A stretch of 52,882 bases of DNA, from NCBI GenBank assembly GCA_964529795.1, contig CAZGXM010000009.1, forward strand, positions 1 to 52,882. The letters run 5' to 3'. Source of the stretch: CAZGXM01 sp964529795 (GTDB taxonomy: Bacteria; Bacillota; JADQBR01). This document shows, piece by piece, positions 40,415 through 48,899 of the stretch. The position numbers and the translations under genes were made by a program. How positions within the stretch are numbered: the first letter of the stretch is position 1; every line of letters begins with the position of its first letter. The notes beneath the pieces are model-generated. The model made no database searches. It was not told where the DNA came from and saw nothing but the letters and a program-made list of their open reading frames with translations.

Positions 40415-42100
40415 GTGTATAAGGAAATAATTGTCCACGTAGACGACCAGGAAACCTCAGTGGCGGTACTGGAAGACCAGCGCCTGGCGGAAGTTTACCT
40501 GGAACGTTCGTTAAACCAGCGGCTGGTGGGAAATATCTATAAGGGAAAAGTGGAAAATGTACTGCCTGGTATGCAGGCGGCCTTTGTGGATATCGGCCTG
40601 GAGAAAAATGCATTTTTATATGTGGAGGATGCTTTGTCCGGGTATCAGTACCAGATGGTCGACGGCGAAACGGACTTGAGTATTAATGATGTGATCAAGC
40701 AGGGACAGGAAATAATTGTACAGATTGTTAAAGAACCTATCGGCACCAAAGGAGCGCGGGTGACGCGCAACATTACCCTGCCGGGCCGCAACCTGGTGCT
40801 GATGCCCAACGCAAGTTATGTGGGAGTTTCCCGGCGTATTGAGGATGAAGAGGAACGGGAACGGCTGCGGCAGATGGCTGAAAAAGTGAAACCTGAAGAC
40901 ATGGGCTTGATTGTCCGTACAGTGGCAGACGGCATTCAAGAAGAGGAGATGGCAGAGGATGTTCATAACCTGGTCAATTTATGGAAACATATTAAAAACA
41001 GGAGCAGTCGCCAAGCTGCTCCCAGCCTGCTGCACAAAGATTTGGAACTCATTCAACGGATTTTGCGCGACCTCTTTAACGAGGGTGTAGACCGCCTGCT
41101 GGTCAACTCCCGGTTAACTTACGAGAAGGTTCTGGAAGCACTTAATTTGATTGCCCCGGGTTTAAGGAATAAGGTTACCCTGGTGCGGGATGAAAACCTG
41201 TTGGATAAATACGGAGTAAGGCAGCAGCTGGCAGGAGCTTTGGAAAGAAAGGTCTGGCTGAAATGTGGCGGTTACATCGTAATTGACCAGATGGAAGCGC
41301 TGACAGCCATTGACGTCAACACCGGAAAATATGTAGGCAGCAAAAACCTTGAAGAAACTGTACTGAAGACAAATTTGGAAGCTGCTGTGGAGATAGCCAG
41401 GCAGATACGTTTGCGTAACATCGGAGGAATTATCATTATTGATTTTATCGATATGACCGATAATGAGCACAGGGAGCAGGTACTGGCTGCTTTGGCGGAA
41501 GAACTTAAACACGATAAGACCCGGACCAATGTTTTGGGACTGACCCAACTGGGTTTGGTGGAGTTGACGCGAAAAAAGGTGCGGCAGAGTTTGCGCAGTA
41601 TCATGCAAAAGGATTGTCCCTACTGTAATGGCTCCGGCAAGGTTCTTTCGGAGGATACGGTCAGCTTTCGCGTGCGGCGGGATATTCTGGATACTGCTGA
41701 GAGGAGCCCGGCGCCGGCCATTTTCGTTCAGGCAAACCCCCAGGTTGCAGCCCACTTAATTGGCAGCGGCGGCACGGGGCTGCGTGCCCTGGAACAGGAG
41801 ACCGGGAAGCAGATACTTATTCAGGGCCGGGAAGAAATACATATTGAGGAAGTTGTCATTCGTACTGTTTTTGACCAAAACGAGATTGACAGGTTGGCTG
41901 TACCTGTCATGGTTGGTGAGGAATTCAGCGTCAAGGTGGAAGAACCTCATGCTGCCAATCCTTATGACGGGATCGGTCGGGTACAGGGTTTTGTCCTGGA
42001 CATCCAGGGTGGCGGAGCACTGGTAGGACAGGAAGCAAGGGTAAAAATAACCAAAGTATTCAGGACCTACGCCCGGGCAAAAATCGTCGGCAATGATTAG
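40415..42100 (+). CDS. rng: Ribonuclease E/G family endoribonuclease
   Basis: Single-strand endoribonuclease acting in 16S rRNA 5' maturation and RNA decay. The 561 residues contain an S1 domain (about 35-115), RNase H-like and 5'-sensor regions, catalytic D300 (TAIDVNTG) and D343 (IIIIDFIDM), and the zinc-link CPYC (C401, C404). After residue 430 there is an extra C-terminal part ending in a TRAM-like segment (RVQGFVLDI...ARVKITKVFRTYARA), so it is longer than E. coli RNase G. GTG 40415 follows AAGGAG by 8 bases; GTG 40406 lies too close. Confidence 0.94.
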   Translation: MYKEIIVHVDDQETSVAVLEDQRLAEVYLERSLNQRLVGNIYKGKVENVLPGMQAAFVDIGLEKNAFLYVEDALSGYQYQMVDGETDLSINDVIKQGQEIIVQIVKEPIGTKGARVTRNITLPGRNLVLMPNASYVGVSRRIEDEEERERLRQMAEKVKPEDMGLIVRTVADGIQEEEMAEDVHNLVNLWKHIKNRSSRQAAPSLLHKDLELIQRILRDLFNEGVDRLLVNSRLTYEKVLEALNLIAPGLRNKVTLVRDENLLDKYGVRQQLAGALERKVWLKCGGYIVIDQMEALTAIDVNTGKYVGSKNLEETVLKTNLEAAVEIARQIRLRNIGGIIIIDFIDMTDNEHREQVLAALAEELKHDKTRTNVLGLTQLGLVELTRKKVRQSLRSIMQKDCPYCNGSGKVLSEDTVSFRVRRDILDTAERSPAPAIFVQANPQVAAHLIGSGGTGLRALEQETGKQILIQGREEIHIEEVVIRTVFDQNEIDRLAVPVMVGEEFSVKVEEPHAANPYDGIGRVQGFVLDIQGGGALVGQEARVKITKVFRTYARAKIVGND

Positions 42101-42172
42101 AACCACGGGATTGACTTTTGCACAAGTGCCCACAAGCACAGGACTGACGCATAATCGCATAATTTTCATTCC

Positions 42173-42202
42173 TTGACAAATCTTATGGGACTTTGCTAAA
42201 AT
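42173..42202 (+). promoter_or_regulatory. rplU operon promoter
   Basis: A perfect -35 TTGACA (42173-42178) and TAAAAT (42197-42202), 18 bases apart, just before the L21 leader. Confidence 0.75.
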
Positions 42203-42214
42203 TAGTAACTGTAG

Positions 42215-42303
42215 GTTCGTTTTAAAACCGCTCGGTGAGGGTTAAAATCACAAAGCTTTGTGTGCCTTTAACCGGCGAGTCTTTGACGAGGAGGTGCAAA
42301 AAC
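42215..42303 (+). ncRNA. Ribosomal protein L21 leader
   Basis: The region between the promoter and rplU has the features of the Firmicute L21 leader: paired CGCTCGGTGAGGGTTAAA and CCTTTAACCGGCGAG segments around an inner hairpin CACAAAG/CTTTGTG (42249-42262), then GTCTTTGACGAGGAGGTG carrying the ribosome binding site. In such leaders L21 itself is thought to bind and repress the operon. Boundaries are approximate. Confidence 0.8.
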
Positions 42304-42305
42304 CT

Positions 42306-42617
42306 GTGTATGCAATTATTGAAACCGGTGGTAAACAGTACCGGGTTAGTGAAGGCGATGTTATTTTCGTTGAAAAACTGGATGCCCGGGAGGGCGATGT
42401 TGTTTCCATAGACCGGGTGCTGGCGGTTAAAAAGGAAAATGAGTTTGTTGCGGGTACTCCAGTGGTTGAGAATGCCAAGGTTACTTTGAAAGTGGAGAAG
42501 CAGGGTAAAGGAAGGAAAATTATTGTTTTTAAGTACAAGGCCAAGAAGAATTATCGCCGCAAGCAAGGTCATCGCCAGCCGTATACCAAGGTTAAGGTAG
42601 AAAAAATTGAGGCTTGA
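42306..42617 (+). CDS. rplU: Large-subunit ribosomal protein L21
   Basis: A 103-residue L21 with MYAIIETGGKQYRVSEGD at the start and KYKAKKNYRRKQGHRQP near the end. GTG 42306 follows GGAGGTG (42292-42298); a longer in-frame start at 42258 would lie within the leader. First gene of rplU-prp-rpmA. Confidence 0.97.
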   Translation: MYAIIETGGKQYRVSEGDVIFVEKLDAREGDVVSIDRVLAVKKENEFVAGTPVVENAKVTLKVEKQGKGRKIIVFKYKAKKNYRRKQGHRQPYTKVKVEKIEA

Positions 42618-42619
42618 TC

Positions 42620-42952
42620 ATGCTTGAGGTCAGTTTTGTGTTGAACCGGGAAGAACGCATTCAATCCTTTGCGGTCAGCGGGCACTCCCAATACGCGGAA
42701 CATGGGAAAGATATCGTCTGTGCCGCGGTTTCAGTTCTGGCCCAAAGCGCTGTAATCGGTTTGGAAGAATATGTGGGAATTAGACCCCGGGTCACCCGGC
42801 AATCAGGGGGTTTTTCCTGCCTGTTACCGCAAAAAATGACTGACCGCCAGGTGATAATGAGTGAAGCAATTTTACGCACATGTTATCTGGGAATGTTGGC
42901 TGTGCAGGAAAACTATGCAGGTTACGTAAAGATAGAAGTAATTAAGAGTTAG
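42620..42952 (+). CDS. prp: Ribosomal-processing cysteine protease Prp
   Basis: Removes the N-terminal extension of ribosomal protein L27. The 110 residues carry catalytic H22 and C34 in GHSQYAEHGKDIVCAAVS. ATG 42620 is chosen over TTG 42614; GAGG lies just upstream, inside the end of rplU. The substrate L27 is encoded 12 bases downstream and has the matching extension. Confidence 0.94.
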   Translation: MLEVSFVLNREERIQSFAVSGHSQYAEHGKDIVCAAVSVLAQSAVIGLEEYVGIRPRVTRQSGGFSCLLPQKMTDRQVIMSEAILRTCYLGMLAVQENYAGYVKIEVIKS

Positions 42953-42964
42953 GAGGTGGAATTG

Positions 42965-43252
42965 ATGAGAAGAATGGATTTACAACTCTTTGCTCATAAA
43001 AAAGGTGTTGGCAGTTCCCGGAACGGCCGGGACAGTGAAGCGAAAAGGCTGGGCGTCAAGCGTAGTGACGGCCAAATGGTTAAAGCAGGTAACATTATTG
43101 TACGCCAGCGCGGAACCAAGATCCACCCGGGCCTTAATGTGGGGATCGGAAAAGATGATACCCTGTTTGCTCTTGTTGATGGTTTTGTGAAGTTTGAGAC
43201 CAAGGGTAAAAATAAAAAACAGGTCAGTGTTGTCAGTGAGGTAGCAAGCTAA
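42965..43252 (+). CDS. rpmA: Large-subunit ribosomal protein L27 with Prp-cleaved extension
   Basis: A 95-residue L27. The N-terminus MRRMDLQLF precedes AHKKGVGSSRNGRDS; Prp is expected to cut after F9 (LQLF-AHKKG), exposing the mature start near the peptidyl-transferase centre. ATG 42965 lies 6 bases after AGGAGGTG. A terminator follows. Confidence 0.97.
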   Translation: MRRMDLQLFAHKKGVGSSRNGRDSEAKRLGVKRSDGQMVKAGNIIVRQRGTKIHPGLNVGIGKDDTLFALVDGFVKFETKGKNKKQVSVVSEVAS

Positions 43253-43263
43253 TTAAAGCTTAT

Positions 43264-43289
43264 CCCCCTGGTTGTACCGGGGGGTTTTT
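43264..43289 (+). terminator. Intrinsic terminator after rpmA
   Basis: CCCCCTGG (43264-43271) pairs with CCGGGGGG (43277-43284), one T-G pair, around TTGTA. TTTTT follows. Confidence 0.85.
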
Positions 43290-43330
43290 AATGTTTTTTA
43301 CTATCCGAATTGCTGGAAGGGGGAAATATT

Positions 43331-43879
43331 GTGGAATGGCTACTTTCCCAGTGTATGGGAATAATACGCGACCAAAAACATGATTTTTTAAATCATCTGC
43401 AGGTTATCTCCGGGTTATTGCAGCTGGGCCGCCCTGAAGAAGCGTCACAGTACATGAAAAAGATTACCCTGGAAATAAACAGAACCGGTCTTGTGACAAA
43501 ATTGGCGGACAGGCGGATGGCCTTTTACCTGACACTGCTTCACCAGCGAGCCAAGGCGGAGGCAGTGTCCTGGGAAGTTAGTCTGACAGAAGATGTTTTC
43601 GGTTTGAAATTTCCGGCAGAGTTGGTTGAAACGGTACATAATTTACTGGCGGCTATAATTGCCACCCTGGCCGTTAAGGCGCGGGCGGGTGAAAGCGCTG
43701 CGGCGGAAACAGCATTGTCCCGGGACGGCGAAAACCTGAAAATGATTTTGGCTTGGCAGCCGTCAATCCGACTGGAACAAGATACCGTTTCGCGATTAAA
43801 AGAAATGGGTTGTCAGGTGAAAAAAATGGGGGACACTATGACATTGACAATTTCTTCACAGGCAAATGGCGAAAGGTAG
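43331..43879 (+). CDS. spo0B: Spo0B-like sporulation phosphotransferase
   Basis: A 182-residue protein with a Spo0B-type alpha-helical hairpin. The phosphoacceptor region RDQKHDFLNHLQVISGLL has H17, followed by the N and H positions typical of the family. The C-terminal half looks like a reduced ATPase-like domain without clear N, G1 or G2 boxes. In Bacillus Spo0B passes phosphate from Spo0F to Spo0A; gene order rpmA-spo0B-obg is the same. GTG 43331 follows GGAAGGGGG; TTG 43310 is possible. No Spo0F or Spo0A is in the window. Confidence 0.82.
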   Translation: MEWLLSQCMGIIRDQKHDFLNHLQVISGLLQLGRPEEASQYMKKITLEINRTGLVTKLADRRMAFYLTLLHQRAKAEAVSWEVSLTEDVFGLKFPAELVETVHNLLAAIIATLAVKARAGESAAAETALSRDGENLKMILAWQPSIRLEQDTVSRLKEMGCQVKKMGDTMTLTISSQANGER

Positions 43880-43960
43880 CTGTAGAGAAAGGAAAAATGG
43901 CGGTGCATGGGATTGACTGCCTCCGTGGAGTGAATATAATTAAAATCAGGAAGTGAGACA

Positions 43961-45235
43961 ATGTTTTACGACCGCGCAAAAATTTATGTCAAAGGTGGCG
44001 ATGGCGGTAACGGGGTAGTATCCTTCCGCCGGGAAAAATATGTCCCCGAAGGTGGTCCCAATGGCGGGGACGGTGGAAATGGCGGCAACGTTATCCTGAA
44101 AACCGACCTCGGATTACGCACGTTGGTTGACTTTAGATATGGCAAGCATTATAAAGCTGCCCGCGGGCAGCACGGCCAGGGTAAAAACAAACATGGGAAA
44201 AATGGTGAGGACTTGGTGGTACGGGTTCCTCCCGGTACCGTGGTGAAAGATGAGGAAAGCGGCCAAGTGCTGGGGGATTTAGTAGAAGAAGGGCAGTCTA
44301 TGATAGTAGCTCACGGGGGCCGCGGCGGGCGGGGGAACGCCCGCTTTGCCAGTTCCTACAACCGCGTACCTACCTTTGCGGAGAAAGGCGAACCGGGAGA
44401 AGAACGCTGGCTGCTGCTTGAATTGAAATTACTCGCAGACGTGGGATTAATCGGTTTTCCCAACGCCGGCAAGTCCACTCTGATTTCCCGTATTTCTGCG
44501 GCAAAACCGAAAATTGCCGCCTATCCTTTTACTACTTTGGTACCTAATTTAGGCGTGGTTCGTTTGGATGAAGGGAAAAGCTTTGTGGTTGCGGATATTC
44601 CGGGACTGGTGGAGGGTGCACACCAGGGTACCGGTTTGGGCCACCGGTTTTTGCGACATGTAGAGCGAACGAGATTACTGCTGCATATACTGGACGGAGG
44701 GCAAACCGAGGGCAGGGATATTATCCGGGATTACCAGACGATAAACAGGGAACTGGCTCACTTTAACAGGGAATTGTCGCGACGGCTGCAGATTGTAGTG
44801 GTTAATAAAATGGACCTGCCGGGGGCGGAGGATAACTTTCAACGATTAAAAGAATATCTTGGAGCGGATGTTACCGTGCTGGGCATCTCCGCTGTGACCG
44901 GCGCGGGGATTGACAGGCTGCTGAGGGTAACAGCGGCGCTTCTGGCTGAAATCGGGCGGCAACCCGACCCGGCGCTGAAACCTGAGCGGATAAAGGTAGT
45001 GGAAGGGCCTGCGGCGGAACGTTTTCAGATCAGCTTTGAAGGCGGTGTTTGGGTGGTCGCCGGCGAGGAGATAGAGAAACATGTTGCCATGACCGATTTT
45101 AATAACGAGGATGCAGTAAAGCGCCTGCAGCACATTATTCGTATAATGGGGATAGAAAATGCCTTGAGGGAAAAAGGAGTTAAGGCTGGTGATGCGGTAA
45201 AAATCAGGGACATGGAATTTGAATTTATGGACTGA
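43961..45235 (+). CDS. obgE: GTPase Obg/CgtA
   Basis: Ribosome-associated GTPase for large-subunit assembly and stress or sporulation signalling. The 424 residues comprise the glycine-rich Obg fold (about 1-158, GGDGGNGVVSFRREKYVPEGG), the G domain (GFPNAGKSTL, DIPGLVEGAH, NKMDLP) and a C-terminal OCT domain. AGGAAGTGAG precedes the ATG. Downstream of spo0B as in Bacillus. Confidence 0.97.
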   Translation: MFYDRAKIYVKGGDGGNGVVSFRREKYVPEGGPNGGDGGNGGNVILKTDLGLRTLVDFRYGKHYKAARGQHGQGKNKHGKNGEDLVVRVPPGTVVKDEESGQVLGDLVEEGQSMIVAHGGRGGRGNARFASSYNRVPTFAEKGEPGEERWLLLELKLLADVGLIGFPNAGKSTLISRISAAKPKIAAYPFTTLVPNLGVVRLDEGKSFVVADIPGLVEGAHQGTGLGHRFLRHVERTRLLLHILDGGQTEGRDIIRDYQTINRELAHFNRELSRRLQIVVVNKMDLPGAEDNFQRLKEYLGADVTVLGISAVTGAGIDRLLRVTAALLAEIGRQPDPALKPERIKVVEGPAAERFQISFEGGVWVVAGEEIEKHVAMTDFNNEDAVKRLQHIIRIMGIENALREKGVKAGDAVKIRDMEFEFMD

Positions 45236-45269
45236 AATTAAAATTTTCACGAAGGAGTAAGTCAGGACC

Positions 45270-45449
45270 ATGAATTGTTTCCAATGCGGTAATTGTGAAG
45301 CCGGTAAGCGTATGTACTACTGCCCGGCCAAAAATGAATTTGTCATTCGTGAGGTGCAGGTTGAAGAAAGAAAGCGGGTAAGTAAAGGGTGGAAAAAAGG
45401 GTCTCCTGCTTATGAAAAACGCCGGCGTGACCTGCGCGCAACTAACTAA
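45270..45449 (+). CDS. Small four-cysteine protein (59 aa), unknown
   Basis: A short frame, ATG 45270 to TAA 45447-45449. The N-terminus MNCFQCGNCEAGKRMYYC carries C3, C6, C9 and C18 in a C-x2-C-x2-C-x8-C pattern that could bind zinc or iron-sulfur. The rest is rich in Lys, Arg and Glu (VEERKRVSKGWKKG...EKRRRDLRA) and could bind nucleic acid. AAGGAG (45252-45257) and CAGGA lie upstream. It follows obgE by 34 bases and is followed by a good terminator, which supports a real gene at the end of the obg unit. I do not recognise the family. Confidence 0.65.
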   Translation: MNCFQCGNCEAGKRMYYCPAKNEFVIREVQVEERKRVSKGWKKGSPAYEKRRRDLRATN

Positions 45450-45466
45450 AGAGAAGGAAATCAGTT

Positions 45467-45492
45467 AGCAGGCAAGTGTGCCTGCTTCTTTG
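45467..45492 (+). terminator. Intrinsic terminator after the small Cys protein
   Basis: AGCAGGCA (45467-45474) pairs perfectly with TGCCTGCT (45479-45486) around AGTG, followed by TCTTTG. Confidence 0.7.
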
Positions 45493-45566
45493 TTCGATAT
45501 GGGGAAATGGCGCTGTCAACCAAATTATGTTATAATAGCTTCAATCTTGGTTGGGGATGAGAAACG

Positions 45567-46694
45567 ATGAACATGCGAAAAAAATACACGGATGCCAAGC
45601 GTTTGGTAATAAAGGTAGGCACCCACGTGCTTGCGTACGAGACGGGAAAATTGAACCTGCACCGTATTGAAAGTTTTGTCCGGGAGGTGGCGGACTTGGT
45701 CAACAGCGGCAGGGAAGTTGTCCTGGTGAGTTCCGGCGCGGTGGGAGCAGGGATGGGCAAGCTGGGCTTGAAGGAAAAGCCCAAAACCATTCCGGAAAAG
45801 CAGGCTATCGCAGCGGTGGGTCAGGGAGTGATGATGCATATTTATGAAAAACTCTTTGCCGAGTACGGGCTGGCGGTGGCCCAGGTGCTGCTGACCCGGG
45901 AGGATGTGGCAGACCGTCGCCGTTATCTAAATGCCAGAAATGCGTTTTTTCGGCTGCTGCAGTTTGGAGTGGTTCCCATTGTCAATGAAAATGACACCAT
46001 TGCGGTGGAGGAAATCTGCCTGGGTGACAATGATACATTGTCGGCGCTGGTTGCCGGGCTGGTTGACGCCGGCCTGTTGATACTGCTATCCGACATAGAA
46101 GGTCTTTACACGGCTAATCCCAGGGAGTACCGGGATGCCCGGCTTATCGAGGAAGTAAAAGAAATTACACCGGAAATTGAGATGCTGGCCGGCGGTGCCG
46201 GGACGAAGATGGCTATTGGGGGAATGATTACCAAAATCCAGGCGGCACGCATTGCCACCAGTTTTGGTATTCCCATGGTCATTGCCCACGGGAAGAAGCC
46301 CGGAGCTCTACGGCAGGTGTTGGACGGGGAACTCCAAGGGACTTTGTTTTTGCCCGGGGAACATAAACCGGCCGCAAAAAAACGGTGGATTGCCTTTGGG
46401 TCGGAAATAAAAGGTAGTGTCACCGTTGACCGGGGTGCCCAGCAGGCCATCATTAAACATGGTAAAAGCCTGCTGCCTATTGGGGTGGTGGCATCCGGCG
46501 GGGACTTTCAAACCGGTAATGTTGTCAGCATCTTATCCCTTGATGGGGAGGAGTTCGCCCGGGGGATCATTAATTATAATTCCGAAGAATTGGATAAAAT
46601 TAGAGGGAAAAACAGCAATGATATAGAAAAAATACTAGGCTACAAGGATTTTGACGAGGTTATTCACCGGGATAACCTGGCAGTACGTGTCTGA
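45567..46694 (+). CDS. proB: Glutamate 5-kinase
   Basis: First step of proline synthesis: phosphorylates glutamate at the gamma carboxyl. The 375 residues consist of an amino-acid kinase domain (about 8-250; VIKVGTHVL, VSSGAVGAGMGKLGL, NENDTIAVEEI, GTGGMxTK-type GAGTKMAIGGMITK) and a C-terminal PUA domain (about 278-360). A -10 box TATAAT at 45531-45536 lies upstream without a clear -35. The Lys replaces the more common Gly-Gly in the first loop only mildly. Followed by proA. Confidence 0.95.
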   Translation: MNMRKKYTDAKRLVIKVGTHVLAYETGKLNLHRIESFVREVADLVNSGREVVLVSSGAVGAGMGKLGLKEKPKTIPEKQAIAAVGQGVMMHIYEKLFAEYGLAVAQVLLTREDVADRRRYLNARNAFFRLLQFGVVPIVNENDTIAVEEICLGDNDTLSALVAGLVDAGLLILLSDIEGLYTANPREYRDARLIEEVKEITPEIEMLAGGAGTKMAIGGMITKIQAARIATSFGIPMVIAHGKKPGALRQVLDGELQGTLFLPGEHKPAAKKRWIAFGSEIKGSVTVDRGAQQAIIKHGKSLLPIGVVASGGDFQTGNVVSILSLDGEEFARGIINYNSEELDKIRGKNSNDIEKILGYKDFDEVIHRDNLAVRV

Positions 46695-46716
46695 CCCAAC
46701 CTGTTGGTGGGGTTTT
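46694..46716 (+). terminator. Weak hairpin terminator after proB
   Basis: ACCCAACC (46694-46701) pairs with GGTGGGGT (46706-46713), one mismatch, around TGTT. TTTT follows. It may only attenuate transcription into proA. Confidence 0.4.
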
Positions 46717-46824
46717 ACATTTATGCATCAGAAAGTATAACTTGCCGATACATGGGGGTTGTTAAGGAGGAGTTTCCCTTACGTTCTAATTTTTAATTAT
46801 AAAAAATGGAGGTATCTAGCGAGT

Positions 46825-48078
46825 ATGGTGAAGGAAGTAATGTTGAAAAAAGGGGAATTGGCACGACGGGCGGCAAAACAACTGGCGGTTATCGATACTA
46901 ATACCAAGAACGAGGCCTTGAGGAAAATGGCCCAGGCCATCACCCAGAAATCGCACGAAATATTGGCGGCTAATGAGAAAGATATGGAGAAAGGAAAGAA
47001 AAGCGGTTTGTCCGAAGCGCTGTTGGACAGACTGTTATTAACCGAAGACCGCCTGGAAGATATGGCGGAGGGTCTGCGGGCACTGGTGGCGCTGCCGGAC
47101 CCTATCGGTAAAGTGGAGAAGATGTGGAAGCAGCCTAACGGTTTGGAAATCGGCCGGGAAAAGGTGCCGTTGGGCGTAATCGGAATGATTTACGAGTCCC
47201 GGCCCAACGTTACCGTGGATGCTGCCGGGCTATGCCTGAAGACCGGGAATGCCGTACTGTTGCGCGGCGGCTCCGAGTCCTTTAATTCAAACCAGGCGCT
47301 TACCTGGGTTATTGCCCATGCGGCGGAAACGGCAGGAATTCCCGCCGGTGCCATTCAGCTGGTGGAAACAACGGACAGGGAAGCGGTCCAGGTGATGCTG
47401 ACCATGAATGAATATTTGGATGTGCTGATTCCCCGCGGCGGTGCGGGCTTGATTCAGCATGTGGTCAACAATGCTACGGTACCGGTGATTGAAACCGGTG
47501 TGGGTAACTGTCATACCTATGTGGATCGTGATGCCGACCTTGCGAAAGCATTGGAAATAGCCGTCAATGCCAAGGTGCAGCGCCCGGGAGTTTGTAATGC
47601 CATGGAAACAATCCTGGTGCATCAGGATGTGGCGGCGGAGTTTCTACCGCGACTGTCTGAGAGAATGAGTCAGCACGGCGTGGAATTACGGGGCTGTGAA
47701 AGAGCTACAGGAATAGTAACCGAGATGAAGCAGGCAGTGGAAGAAGACTGGTACACCGAATACCTGGACCTGATCCTGGCGGTAAAAGTTGTGGACAATA
47801 TTGACGAGGCCATTGAACATATTTATCGCTACGGAACGAGGCATTCAGAAGCAATTGTTACGGAAAATTACACTGCTGCCCGTCGTTTTACGCATTTGGT
47901 GGATGCGGCGGCGGTTTATGTGAATGCATCTACCCGTTTCACTGACGGTTATCAATTTGGCTTTGGTGCGGAAATCGGCATCAGCACCCAAAAGCTTCAT
48001 GCCCGGGGACCCATGGGCCCGGAACAACTGACGACCTTTAAGTATGTGATTTTCGGTAACGGCGAGATTCGCAACTGA
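46825..48078 (+). CDS. proA: Gamma-glutamyl phosphate reductase
   Basis: Second step of proline synthesis, NADPH-dependent reduction of glutamyl phosphate to the semialdehyde. The 417 residues belong to the aldehyde dehydrogenase fold with catalytic C257 (QRPGVCNAMET), YESRPNVTVDAAGLC and the C-terminal RFTDGYQFGFGAEIGIST. ATG 46825 follows GGAGGT and gives the standard length; the frame is open from 46759 but the added residues are unlike the family. Confidence 0.96.
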   Translation: MVKEVMLKKGELARRAAKQLAVIDTNTKNEALRKMAQAITQKSHEILAANEKDMEKGKKSGLSEALLDRLLLTEDRLEDMAEGLRALVALPDPIGKVEKMWKQPNGLEIGREKVPLGVIGMIYESRPNVTVDAAGLCLKTGNAVLLRGGSESFNSNQALTWVIAHAAETAGIPAGAIQLVETTDREAVQVMLTMNEYLDVLIPRGGAGLIQHVVNNATVPVIETGVGNCHTYVDRDADLAKALEIAVNAKVQRPGVCNAMETILVHQDVAAEFLPRLSERMSQHGVELRGCERATGIVTEMKQAVEEDWYTEYLDLILAVKVVDNIDEAIEHIYRYGTRHSEAIVTENYTAARRFTHLVDAAAVYVNASTRFTDGYQFGFGAEIGISTQKLHARGPMGPEQLTTFKYVIFGNGEIRN

Positions 48079-48176
48079 CAATTCACGTTTCCCCTTTCCA
48101 CAATATTTTCCAGTTGGTATTGACTGGCAGCGTCTTAACCGGCTGTATATCCTAAATATAAAGTGGGGGAAAGTTT

Positions 48177-48806
48177 ATGCCGGAAACGAAAAATGTAAAA
48201 CGGTTGGGAATTATGGGCGGAACTTTTGACCCCATCCATTACGGGCATTTAGTGACTGCTGAGGAAACCCGGGGGCGTTTCAAACTGGATAAGGTAATAT
48301 TTGTACCGTCAGGGAGGCCGCCTCATAAAAAAGGCTACCCGGTAACCGAAGCCCGTCACCGCTACTTGATGACGCTGCTGGCGGTGGCCACCAATCCATA
48401 TTTTGAGGTATCCCGTATAGAGATTGACCGCCGGGGGTATTCGTATACAGTAGATACGGTCAATCAATTTTACAGACAGATGCCGCCCGGTACGGAAATT
48501 TACTTTATTACCGGGGCGGATGCCATCATGGAAATTTTGACATGGAAAAACGTAAAGGAACTGTTGGGCAGGACAAGGTTTATTGCCGCCACCAGGCCGG
48601 GAATAGAAATGAACCACATGAAAGCGGTGGTGGATAAACTTCCTTTTTCCGCTTCTGAAGTTATTTATCCGTTGGCGGTACCGGCAATGGCTATTTCTTC
48701 CACGGATATCCGCCGGAGGGTGCGGCAGAACAGGTCTATTAAATACCTGCTTCCCGAAGCCGTGGAGCATTACATTTATAAAAACGGGCTTTATCTTGAA
48801 GATTGA
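48177..48806 (+). CDS. nadD: Nicotinate-nucleotide adenylyltransferase
   Basis: Makes deamido-NAD from nicotinate mononucleotide and ATP. The 209 residues have GIMGGTFDPIHYGH (HxGH at 21-24), FVPSGRPPHKKG and the C-terminal ISSTDIRRR. TGGGGGAAAG precedes the ATG. nadD-yqeK-rsfS-leuS is a well-kept Firmicute order. Confidence 0.96.
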   Translation: MPETKNVKRLGIMGGTFDPIHYGHLVTAEETRGRFKLDKVIFVPSGRPPHKKGYPVTEARHRYLMTLLAVATNPYFEVSRIEIDRRGYSYTVDTVNQFYRQMPPGTEIYFITGADAIMEILTWKNVKELLGRTRFIAATRPGIEMNHMKAVVDKLPFSASEVIYPLAVPAMAISSTDIRRRVRQNRSIKYLLPEAVEHYIYKNGLYLED

Positions 48807-48899
48807 GTTTGAGCCAGGTACAAAGGCTTACAGTTGATTCATTTTTCACACTGCAAACATTGCAGTTTACACCAGGATTACGGGGGGATTGCTGTAGTT

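Noticed and set aside
45501..45536. Full proB promoter
   Set aside because: TATAAT is clear, but no -35 box lies at proper spacing, so it is mentioned only within the proB entry.
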